Translations under genes and position numbers: made by a program
NCBI RefSeq assembly: GCF_900099645.1
Contig: NZ_FMTL01000005.1
Location: forward strand, 1-64,000
Length of the DNA: 64,000 nt
From: Pseudomonas peli
GTDB lineage: Bacteria > Pseudomonadota > Gammaproteobacteria > Pseudomonadales > Pseudomonadaceae
Direction: 5' to 3'
Notes under the pieces: generated by a model
Told to the model about the DNA's origin: nothing
Databases searched by the model: none
What the model saw: the letters and a program-made list of their open reading frames with translations, nothing else
Shown here: in pieces, positions 56,405-64,000 of the stretch
How positions within the stretch are numbered: the stretch's first letter is position 1
Layout: every line of letters starts with the position of its first letter

Positions 56405-58147
56405 TCAGTCGCGGGCTTGCTCCCAGGATTTCAGCAGTTCGTTGTAGTTGATGGTTTCACCCTTGGGCTTCTCGTTGGCCAGTTTCGGCTTCGGTGCACC
56501 CGGTTGATCCAGCCAGTACTGCGGATCTTTCGGCTCGTTCAGCTTCGGCCCGCACTCACCCAGCACGCCGGAACGCTCAAGGCGACCCAACATGGTGTCC
56601 TGCGCCGCTGCCAAACCATCCAGCGCCTCTTGTGGCGACTTGTCGCCGCTGGCTGCTTCGGCAATGAATTGCCACCACAGCTGAGCCAGACGTGGGTAGT
56701 CCGGTACGTTGGTGCCGGTAGGGGTCCACTGCACCCGCGCCGGGCTGCGATAGAACTCCACCAGGCCGCCCAGTTTCGGCGCAACGTCGGTCATGGCTTG
56801 CGAGTTGATGTCCGACTCACGAATAGGCGTCAGGCCGACCAGGGTCTTCTTCAACGATACGGTTTTCGAGGTGACGAACTGCGCATACAGCCAGGCGGCC
56901 AGGCGCTGTTTCTCCGGAGTGGACTTGAGGAAGGTCCAGGAGCCGGTGTCCTGATAACCCAGTTTCATGCCCTCTTCCCAATACGGACCTTTTGGTGAAG
57001 GCGCCATGCGCCACTTCGGTGTGCCGTCTTCATTAACCACCGGCAAACCTGGCTTGGTCATGTCTGCGGTAAAAGCGGTGTACCAGAAGATCTGCTGGGC
57101 GATGCTGCCCTGCGCTGGCACCGGACCAGACTCGGAGAAGGTCATGCCCTGGGCTTCTGGCGGCGCGTACTTGCGCATCCAGTCGACATATTTGGTGGTT
57201 GCATACACCGCCGCCGGGCCATTGGTATCGCCGCCACGAGCAACACTGGAGCCCACCGGACGGCAACCGTCGACGCGAATACCCCACTCGTCCACTGGCA
57301 AGCCGTTAGGCAGGCCCTTGTCGCCGCCACCCGCCATGGAGAACCAGGCATCGGTAAAGCGCCAGCCGAGGGATGGGTCCTTCTTGCCGTAATCCATATG
57401 GCCGTAGATGCGCTGGCCATCGATTTCCTTGACCTTCTCGGAGAAGAACTCGGCGATGTCTTCATAGGCCGACCAGTTGACCGGCACACCCAGCTCGTAG
57501 CCGTAGATTTCCTTGAACTTGGCCTTCAGCTCCGGACGCTCGAACCAGTCAGCGCGGAACCAGTAAAGGTTGGCGAACTGCTGATCAGGTAGTTGATAGA
57601 GCTTGCCGTCAGGCCCGGTGGTGAAGGAAATGCCGATAAAGTCCTGCAGATCCAGGGTCGGCGAGGTCACAGCCTTGCCTTCGCCTTCCATCATGTCGCT
57701 GATGGCCACGGCCTTGCCGTAACGGAAGTGCGTGCCGATCAGGTCCGAGTCGTTGATATAGCCGTCGTAGATGTTCTTGTCCGACTGCATCTGGGTTTGC
57801 AGCTTCTCGACGACATCACCTTCCTGCATCAGGTCGTGCTTGAGCTGGATCCCGGTGATTTCGCTGAAAGCCTTGGCCAGCACCTTGGACTCATACTCGT
57901 GGGTGGCGATGGTTTCCGAGGCCACGCTGATGCTCATGCCGCGAAACGGCTCTGCAGCTTTGATAAACCACTTCAACTCTTCGAGTTGCTGCTCAGGCGT
58001 CAGGGTCGAGGGATTGAACTCCTCGCCGATCCACTTCTTTGCCGCTTCTTCGTAGGCATCAGACCAGGCTGCGCCGCTCAAGCCGGACAACGTCAGCAGG
58101 GCAGCCAGCGCCATGCTATGTCGAGTTTTGTTGTTATTGTCGAACAT
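56405..58147 (-). CDS. ABC transporter substrate-binding protein, GlpV-like
   Basis: 580-aa periplasmic family-1 binding protein with a signal peptide ending near SGAAWSDAYEEA. Typical pieces are ISVASETIATHEYESKVLAKAFSEITGIQLKHD and LYWFRADWFERPELKAKF, plus TLVGLTPIRESDINSQAM. It is the last gene of a six-gene operon that by order and family resembles rhizobial glpSTPQV, where GlpV binds glycerol. Glycerol or another polyol is therefore likely but not shown. AGGAGGTCTCT-type ribosome site (GGAGGTCTCT) sets the start at 58147. Confidence 0.85.
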   Translation of the reverse strand: MFDNNNKTRHSMALAALLTLSGLSGAAWSDAYEEAAKKWIGEEFNPSTLTPEQQLEELKWFIKAAEPFRGMSISVASETIATHEYESKVLAKAFSEITGIQLKHDLMQEGDVVEKLQTQMQSDKNIYDGYINDSDLIGTHFRYGKAVAISDMMEGEGKAVTSPTLDLQDFIGISFTTGPDGKLYQLPDQQFANLYWFRADWFERPELKAKFKEIYGYELGVPVNWSAYEDIAEFFSEKVKEIDGQRIYGHMDYGKKDPSLGWRFTDAWFSMAGGGDKGLPNGLPVDEWGIRVDGCRPVGSSVARGGDTNGPAAVYATTKYVDWMRKYAPPEAQGMTFSESGPVPAQGSIAQQIFWYTAFTADMTKPGLPVVNEDGTPKWRMAPSPKGPYWEEGMKLGYQDTGSWTFLKSTPEKQRLAAWLYAQFVTSKTVSLKKTLVGLTPIRESDINSQAMTDVAPKLGGLVEFYRSPARVQWTPTGTNVPDYPRLAQLWWQFIAEAASGDKSPQEALDGLAAAQDTMLGRLERSGVLGECGPKLNEPKDPQYWLDQPGAPKPKLANEKPKGETINYNELLKSWEQARD

Positions 58148-58230
58148 AGAGACCTCCATCTCAGGGTTTGGAATGAGGCAAGCGGGTCATGGCCGCGCCC
58201 AACCAACAGGCGCGGCCAAGGCAGCCCGGT

Positions 58231-58503
58231 TCAGCCCCAACGCATCACTGCAAACAACCAGAACAGGGACAGCACCGAGGCTATCCAGACACTCCAATCG
58301 GTCGCGCCCACCACCAGCAGGTGCAGGTAGGCACTACCAAGCAGACCGATAAACAGCCGATCACCACGGGTGGTAGCAATCGGCAACAAACCTTTGCGCT
58401 CAATGCAGGGCGAACGCAGCTCCCAGATCGTCATGCCGACCAGCAGCATGCCGATAAAGCCGAAAAACAACGCCGTCGGCAGCGTCCAGGCCATCCAATC
58501 CAT
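58231..58503 (-). CDS. DUF2160 small membrane protein of the importer operon
   Basis: 90 aa with about three hydrophobic helices (LPTALFFGFIGMLLVGMTIWE; RLFIGLLGSAYLHLLVVGATDWSVWIASVLSLFWLFAVM). DUF2160 members occur almost only beside GlpPQ-type permease genes, as here between the second permease and the binding protein. It may be a transporter accessory subunit. The role is not established that I know of. Confidence 0.85.
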   Translation of the reverse strand: MDWMAWTLPTALFFGFIGMLLVGMTIWELRSPCIERKGLLPIATTRGDRLFIGLLGSAYLHLLVVGATDWSVWIASVLSLFWLFAVMRWG

Positions 58504-58515
58504 CGTCGCGACTCC

Positions 58516-59316
<801 letters not shown>

Positions 59317-59324
59317 GGTCGGCC

Positions 59325-60188
59325 TCAGCGAGTCTTATCGTTGTGGGTCATGGCGGTGTAGAACAGCCAGGACACCAACAGGATGATCAGGAAGTACACC
59401 AGCGAAAACGCCGCCGCCGGGCCCAGGTCGAACTGGCCGATGGCCATTTGCGTCAGGGTCTGGCTGAGGAAGGTGGTGGCATTGCCCGGCCCGCCGCCGG
59501 TGAGCACGAAGGGCTCGGTGTAGATCATGAAACTGTCCATAAAGCGCAGCATCACCGCGATCAGCAGCACGCTCTTCAGCTTGGGCAGCTGGATATGGCG
59601 GAACACCGCCCAGTCGGATGCACGATCGATACGCGCGGCCTGGTAATACACATCGGGAATCGCGCGCAGCCCCGAATAACAAAGCAGCGCCACCAGCGAG
59701 GTCCAGTGCCAGACGTCCATGATCAACACCGTGACCCAGGCGTCGCTGGTATTCGAGGCATAGTTGTAGCTGATGCCCAGGCTGTTCAGGCTCCAGCCCA
59801 GCAAGCCGATGTCGGCGCGACCGAAGATCTGCCAGATGGTGCCAACCACGTTCCACGGAATCAGCAGCGGAATCGCCAGCACGATCAGCACCAGCGAAGC
59901 CATACGCCCCTTGGTCGGCATGCACAGAGCGATGACGATGCCCAAGGGAATTTCGATCAGCAGCACGCAAGCGGAGAAGATGAACTGGCGCAGCAGCGAG
60001 TCATGCAGACGGGTGTCCTGCAGCACCTGCTTGTACCAGTCGACGCCAACGAAATAGCGCGTGGAATGGTCGAAGATGTCCTGCACCGAGTAGTTGACCA
60101 CCGTCATCATCGGCACGATGGCGCTGAACGCCACCAACAGAAACACCGGCAGTACCAGCCACCAGGCCTTGTTGTTCTGCACCTTCAT
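59325..60188 (-). CDS. ABC transporter permease, GlpP-like
   Basis: 287-aa MalF-like permease with about six helices (WWLVLPVFLLVAFSAIVPMM at the start). The EAA loop is AIPDVYYQAARIDRASDWAVFRHIQLPKLKSVLLIA. It overlaps the ATPase gene upstream by 4 bp (ATGA), so it is translationally coupled. Confidence 0.89.
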   Translation of the reverse strand: MKVQNNKAWWLVLPVFLLVAFSAIVPMMTVVNYSVQDIFDHSTRYFVGVDWYKQVLQDTRLHDSLLRQFIFSACVLLIEIPLGIVIALCMPTKGRMASLVLIVLAIPLLIPWNVVGTIWQIFGRADIGLLGWSLNSLGISYNYASNTSDAWVTVLIMDVWHWTSLVALLCYSGLRAIPDVYYQAARIDRASDWAVFRHIQLPKLKSVLLIAVMLRFMDSFMIYTEPFVLTGGGPGNATTFLSQTLTQMAIGQFDLGPAAAFSLVYFLIILLVSWLFYTAMTHNDKTR

Positions 60189-61297
60189 GGCTGCACCTCC
60201 AGCGCTTGCGCCTCAACCAGAACGTCATCGGCATAGAGCATCAGCCACTGCGCTGGAAAGCTCAGGTACACCTGCTGTTGCGGCACGAGCTGGTCTTCCT
60301 GTAGGCGCACCTTGAGCGACTGACCATCGAGTTTTAGGGTGAGAATCTTGTAGGTGCCGAGGTCTTCGACATGCACCACCTCGCCGCACAGCGCATCCTC
60401 GTTAGGGCCATCCCAGACATGGACGAACTCCGGACGGATGCCGATTTTCAGTTTGGCCCCAGGCAACTCGGCCAGGCGCCGATTGAGCGCCGGTGACAAC
60501 GGCAGCACGGTGTTGTTGAAGCGCACACCGCCGGCATAAGGCAGCACATCAATCAGGTTCATTCCCGGGCTGCCGATGAAGTAGCCAACAAACGTATGGC
60601 TGGGGCGCTCGAACAACTCACGCGGCGTGCCGAACTGGACGATCTGCCCGCCGTACATCACCGCAATCTTGTCGGCGAAGGTCGAGGCTTCGAGTTGGTC
60701 ATGGGTGACGTAGACCATGGTGATATTGAACTGCTCGTGGATCTGCTTGAGCTTGCGCCGCAGTTTCCATTTCAGGTGCGGGTCGATCACCGTCAGCGGC
60801 TCATCGAAGAGAATCGCCGAAACGTCATCCCGCACCAGACCGCGACCCATGGAGACCTTCTGCTTCTCATCAGCAGTCAGATTACGGGCGCGCTTGTGCA
60901 GTAACGGGTGCAGCTCCAGCACCTCGGCAATTTCATTGACCTTGGTTAGGATCTTTGCCTCGTTCATACCCTGATTGCGCAAGGGGAAGGCCAGGTTGTC
61001 GAACACCGTCATGGTGTCGTAGACCACCGGAAACTGGAAAACCTGAGCGATATTGCGCAGCTCCGGCGGCAGCGCATTGACCACCTTGCCATCGAACTGC
61101 ACCTCGCCATGGGACGGGCTAAGCAGGCCAGAAATGATATTCAGCAGGGTCGACTTGCCGCAGCCGGAAGGTCCCAGCAGCGCATAGGCGCCGCCCTGCT
61201 CCCACACATGGTTCATTTCGCGGATGGCGTAATCGGCCGCGCCAGTCGGCGCAAGGCTGTAACTGTGGGCCAGGTTATGCAAACGAATCTCGGCCAT
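60185..61297 (-). CDS. ABC transporter ATPase with a degenerate signature motif (GlpT-like)
   Basis: 370-aa importer ATPase. Walker A GPSGCGKSTLL, Walker B AILFDEPL and the H-loop His in VYVTHDQLEA are intact, but the signature reads NLTADEKQKVSMGRG in place of LSGGQ. A C-terminal regulatory OB-type domain with GIRPEFVHVWDGP follows. Its partner has the reverse defect, so the two probably form one functional ATP site. It overlaps the neighbouring ATPase stop by one base. Confidence 0.88.
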   Translation of the reverse strand: MAEIRLHNLAHSYSLAPTGAADYAIREMNHVWEQGGAYALLGPSGCGKSTLLNIISGLLSPSHGEVQFDGKVVNALPPELRNIAQVFQFPVVYDTMTVFDNLAFPLRNQGMNEAKILTKVNEIAEVLELHPLLHKRARNLTADEKQKVSMGRGLVRDDVSAILFDEPLTVIDPHLKWKLRRKLKQIHEQFNITMVYVTHDQLEASTFADKIAVMYGGQIVQFGTPRELFERPSHTFVGYFIGSPGMNLIDVLPYAGGVRFNNTVLPLSPALNRRLAELPGAKLKIGIRPEFVHVWDGPNEDALCGEVVHVEDLGTYKILTLKLDGQSLKVRLQEDQLVPQQQVYLSFPAQWLMLYADDVLVEAQALEVQP

Positions 61298-62391
61298 CAG
61301 GCAACCCTCCCCAGACGGCGGCTGGGCGCCTGAATCAACTGCCCATCAGCGGCGAAGACAAACAGCTTGTGAGTGGGGATATAAATGAGGATCGGCGTAT
61401 CCACGTCGTATTCATGCACCCCAGGCAGATGCAGCACCAGCACGAACTGCTCGTTGCGCACATGCAGAAAGGTTTCCGAACCGCTGATTTCGGCCAGTTC
61501 AACCGTTACCGCCAGCTCCAGATCGTCATCATTAGACGGCACCAGGCCGATATGGCTGGGGCGCACGCCGAAGCGGTATTCGCCCTCGGCAATACCTTGC
61601 AAGTCCGGGTTGAGCGGGAAATGTACGGTATCGGCAAAACTTACTTCGGTGCCGCTGACGCGCCCCGGCATCAGGTTGATCGCCGGCTCGGAAAACAGCT
61701 CTGCGGCCAGCACCTGCTGCGGACGGTGATAAACCTCGGCGGTCTTGCCGCTCTGCACCACCCGCCCTTCATGCAGGATGGTGGTGGTGCCACCCAGGGC
61801 CAGGGCTTCGTTGGGCTCAGTGGTGGCATAAATGGCTATGGTGTGACGAGCCTGGAACAGCTCACGCATTTCCTGGCGCAGCTCTTCGCGCAGCTTGTAG
61901 TCGAGGTTGACCAGCGGCTCATCGAACAGAATCAGCGAGGCATCCTTGACCAGCGCCCGCGCCATCGCCGTGCGTTGCTGTTGACCACCGGACAGCTCCA
62001 GTGGGTAGCGCTTGAGCAAGGCCTCGATACGCAGCATCTTCGCCGTGGCGTGGACCTTTTCCAGAATCTCGGCCTTGGTCACCCCAGCCTGACGCAGCGG
62101 CGAAGCGATGTTCTCGAACACCGTCAGGGTCGGGTAATTGATGAACTGCTGATAAACCATGGAAACGTTGCGCTGGCGCACCGAGACATTGGTCATGTCC
62201 GCGCCATTCATCAGGATGCGTCCGCTGGTGGGCTTGTCCAGGCCGGCCATCAGGCGCATCAGGCTGGTCTTTCCAGACAGCGTGCGCCCCAGCAGCACAT
62301 TGAAGGAGCCGGGTTCGAAGCTCAGGCAGGCATCGTCGATATACAGCTGGTGATCAACGATCCGCGTGACATGCTCCAGGGTAAGTGACAT
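61297..62391 (-). CDS. ABC transporter ATPase with altered Walker A and H-loop (GlpS-like)
   Basis: 364-aa importer ATPase, first gene of the operon. Walker A is GRTLSGKTSLM, with Arg-Thr-Leu in place of the usual Gly-X-X. The signature LSGGQQQRTAMARAL and Walker B LILFDEPLVNLD are intact, but the H-loop position in IYATTEPNEAL has Thr, not His. Its C-terminal regulatory domain has FGVRPSHIGLVPS. The sigma-54 promoter at 62428-62443 lies 37 bp upstream of the start. Confidence 0.88.
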   Translation of the reverse strand: MSLTLEHVTRIVDHQLYIDDACLSFEPGSFNVLLGRTLSGKTSLMRLMAGLDKPTSGRILMNGADMTNVSVRQRNVSMVYQQFINYPTLTVFENIASPLRQAGVTKAEILEKVHATAKMLRIEALLKRYPLELSGGQQQRTAMARALVKDASLILFDEPLVNLDYKLREELRQEMRELFQARHTIAIYATTEPNEALALGGTTTILHEGRVVQSGKTAEVYHRPQQVLAAELFSEPAINLMPGRVSGTEVSFADTVHFPLNPDLQGIAEGEYRFGVRPSHIGLVPSNDDDLELAVTVELAEISGSETFLHVRNEQFVLVLHLPGVHEYDVDTPILIYIPTHKLFVFAADGQLIQAPSRRLGRVA

Positions 62392-62427
62392 GGGCAGTCC
62401 TTTTTCTTGTTATCTGCCCAGTAACAA

Positions 62428-62443
62428 GGCGAGTTCCGTGCCA
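62428..62443 (-). promoter_or_regulatory. Sigma-54 promoter of the importer operon
   Basis: On the minus strand TGGCACG, 4 bp, TCGCC. The GG at -24 and GC at -12 are exactly 10 bp apart and the -24 half matches TGGCACG fully; the -12 half differs from TTGC by one base. It lies 37 bp before the ATPase start. Confidence 0.75.
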
Positions 62444-62460
62444 ACCCGTTTCAGCGCCTG

Positions 62461-62473
62461 CAAACCATTGATT
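62461..62473 (-). promoter_or_regulatory. IHF-consensus site between promoter and enhancer
   Basis: On the minus strand AATCAATGGTTTG matches WATCAANNNNTTR at every position. It lies 18 bp upstream of the -24 element and 45 bp from the first TGAACA repeat, the usual place for a DNA bend in sigma-54 promoters. Confidence 0.7.
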
Positions 62474-62517
62474 TAAAACAACTGCAGGTGAATTTAGGCA
62501 ACCAGCCCCAACACCAC

Positions 62518-62577
62518 TGAACACTTTTGAACAGTGCACAGTGAACAACTGAACAGTCACAGCGTTGACATTGAACA
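62518..62577. promoter_or_regulatory. Array of five TGAACA repeats, candidate activator sites
   Basis: TGAACA occurs at 62518, 62528, 62542, 62550 and 62572, all on the plus strand. Start-to-start spacings are 10, 14, 8 and 22 bp. It lies 75-150 bp upstream of the sigma-54 promoter and ends 74 bp before the activator gene. This fits an upstream activating sequence for the AcoR-like protein. Confidence 0.6.
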
Positions 62578-62651
62578 GCCTTCGGCGACACTGCAGGAGC
62601 CCGGCGCAGACCGTGGCCCATAACAACAAGAACCCGCGCGAGAGACCTGTC

Positions 62652-64000
62652 ATGGCTGACACTGTCACTGCCCTGCCTCACGAGACCATCATCCAGGACT
62701 CCTGGACACGCTGCCGTGACTACGGTCTGACCCACCAGAGCACCCCGATTTTCAGCCAGCCCGAGCGCGGTGAAGTCAGCGCGCTTCTGGAAAGCCAGCA
62801 TGCTCTGGTGCACACCACCCACAAGGAAGTGCTGCCCTACTACGGCACCATCCTGGCCAACTCCAATTGCCTGATCATGCTGGCCGACCACCAAGGTCAG
62901 GTGCTGCAGTCCTGGGGCGACCAACGCTTTATCGAACCGAGCCGCGCCGCCGGCTTTGTCGCCGGAGCCACCTGGCTGGAGCGTTACACCGGCACCAATG
63001 CCATCGGCACCGCCCTGAGCTGCGGCCAGGCGGTTCATATTCAGCACGATGAGCATTTCCTCAAAGCCAACCGCTTTATGACCGGCTCGGCCTCGCCGAT
63101 TTTTGACGAGCAGCGTCAGATGATTGCGGTGCTGGATGTGTCGAGCGACAGCTACCTGCCGCCCTCGCACACCCTGGGCATGGTCAAGATGATGAGCCAG
63201 TCGGTGGAGAACCGCCTGATTCTCAACCTGTTCCAGCAGCGCTACTTTCAGCTGAGTTTCAACACCAGCCTGGATAACCTCAGCAGCCCCTGGGCCGGAC
63301 TGTTGATTTTCGATGAGCAAGGCCAGGTGGTATCCGCCAATCGGCGTGCCGACAGCCTTTTGGGTGTAGGCCTGGCCCAGGTGAATATCGAAAACCTGTT
63401 CGACGTACCGCTGCAGCAACTGCTCAACCAGCCTGAGGCGCTGCCATTCAACCTGCGCGCCAGCGGGCGCTTTCGCTTTCACGCGCAAATCAAACGCCCG
63501 CAGCAGCCTTCGCCAATTCAGGCCCGCGACTTTCGCCCCACCCAACAGCCACCCGCCAGTGCCACAAGCAACCACTTCACCCTGGCATCGCTCAACCTTG
63601 GGGACCCGCGCGTCGATAAAGCGGTGCGCCAAGCCGAGCGCCTACTGGAAAAAGACATTCCGATCCTGGTGCATGGCGAAACCGGGGTCGGCAAGGAGGT
63701 TTTCGTCAAAGCTCTGCATCACGCCAGCTCGCGCGCCAACCAGGCCTTTATCGCAGTCAACTGCGCGGCAATCCCAGCCGAGCTGGTGGAGTCCGAGCTG
63801 TTTGGCTATGAAAAAGGCGCGTTTACCGGGGCCAACCAGAAAGGCAGCATCGGTCTGATTCGCAAGGCCCATAAAGGCACGCTATTTCTCGACGAAGTCG
63901 GCGATATGCCGCTGCGCGTGCAGGCCCGTCTGCTGCGGGTATTGCAGGAACGCTGCGTACAACCGCTGGGTAGCAGTGAGCTGTACCCGGTAGATATCCG
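62652..64000 (+). CDS. AcoR-family sigma-54 activator (3' end off window)
   Basis: The first 449 codons of a sigma-54-dependent regulator; the frame stays open to the window end. A GAF-like sensor spans about residues 55-185 ([28 protein letters not shown]-type stretch; [22 protein letters not shown]). A short PAS-like segment follows ([25 protein letters not shown]). The AAA+ domain starts near 320 with Walker [16 protein letters not shown], the sigma-54-contacting loop [14 protein letters not shown] and Walker [13 protein letters not shown]. The GAFTGA loop is intact, so it should activate transcription. It is divergent from the importer operon and probably controls it. The DNA-binding Fis domain should lie just beyond the window. 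Confidence 0.92.
   Translation, partial: MADTVTALPHETIIQDSWTRCRDYGLTHQSTPIFSQPERGEVSALLESQHALVHTTHKEVLPYYGTILANSNCLIMLADHQGQVLQSWGDQRFIEPSRAAGFVAGATWLERYTGTNAIGTALSCGQAVHIQHDEHFLKANRFMTGSASPIFDEQRQMIAVLDVSSDSYLPPSHTLGMVKMMSQSVENRLILNLFQQRYFQLSFNTSLDNLSSPWAGLLIFDEQGQVVSANRRADSLLGVGLAQVNIENLFDVPLQQLLNQPEALPFNLRASGRFRFHAQIKRPQQPSPIQARDFRPTQQPPASATSNHFTLASLNLGDPRVDKAVRQAERLLEKDIPILVHGETGVGKEVFVKALHHASSRANQAFIAVNCAAIPAELVESELFGYEKGAFTGANQKGSIGLIRKAHKGTLFLDEVGDMPLRVQARLLRVLQERCVQPLGSSELYPVDI

Noticed and set aside
62451-63632. 393-aa minus-strand ORF near the window end
   Set aside because: It is antisense to the AcoR-family regulator, whose AAA+ motifs are clear on the plus strand.

Overview
The window looks like a chromosomal segment of a Pseudomonas species. 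The gene order from about 7.6 kb to 56 kb follows two blocks of the P. aeruginosa PAO1 map as I remember it: ybiT-azoR-lysR-CSD/DUF1294-uppP, then cysI-DUF934-acuI-like-sohB...nudC...ldcA-dnaQ-rnhA-gloB-mltD-npp-fabI-ppiD-hupB-lon-clpX-clpP-tig-tRNAs-folD. Base composition, codon use and the reverse-strand tig-clpPX-lon-hupB-ppiD cluster fit this genus. Species cannot be named from sequence alone.

Region 1 (1-7,600) is accessory. It opens with the 3' end of an IS3-family element. A gene-poor stretch of about 1.1 kb follows, with a diverged 157-bp tandem repeat and two perfect palindromes. Next comes a ferric-siderophore cell-surface signalling operon on the minus strand (ECF sigma factor, FecR-type anti-sigma factor, STN-containing TonB-dependent receptor, FiuIRA-like) with a Fur-box-like site. 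A prophage or island remnant closes the region: a 28-aa leader ORF, an excisionase and a tyrosine integrase that overlap one another, ending 20 bp before the first core gene.

Region 2 (7,620-36,400) is core and metabolic. It holds an ABC-F factor, azoreductase with a divergent LysR regulator, a cold-shock/DUF1294 protein, an epoxide-hydrolase-like enzyme, uppP, a Cache chemoreceptor, sulfite reductase with DUF934, an AcuI-like reductase and SohB. A four-gene group follows: histidine phosphatase, SCP2 lipid carrier, APH-type kinase and SDR. Then come TSUP, nudC with a ChpA-like HPt protein, a dienoyl-CoA isomerase, the lysine/arginine decarboxylase, dnaQ-rnhA, gloB and mltD.

Region 3 (36,405-56,400) holds an HDOD-GAF protein, the nppA1A2BCD (Yej-type) peptide/nucleoside-antibiotic importer with two tandem binding proteins, fabI, the protein-quality-control cluster ppiD-hupB-lon-clpX-clpP-tig, three tRNA genes (Leu-TAG, His-GTG, Arg-TCT) and folD.

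Region 4 (56,405-64,000) is a six-gene ABC importer operon resembling rhizobial glpSTPQV glycerol uptake, including a DUF2160 membrane protein. It is divergent from an AcoR-family sigma-54 activator that runs off the window. The spacer contains a sigma-54 promoter, a full IHF-consensus match and five TGAACA repeats, in the order expected for enhancer-driven transcription of the operon. The two ATPases carry complementary defects (one has a lost signature motif, the other a lost H-loop histidine), which predicts one working and one dead ATP site. I consider this locus and the 157-bp repeat array the most interesting parts of the window.
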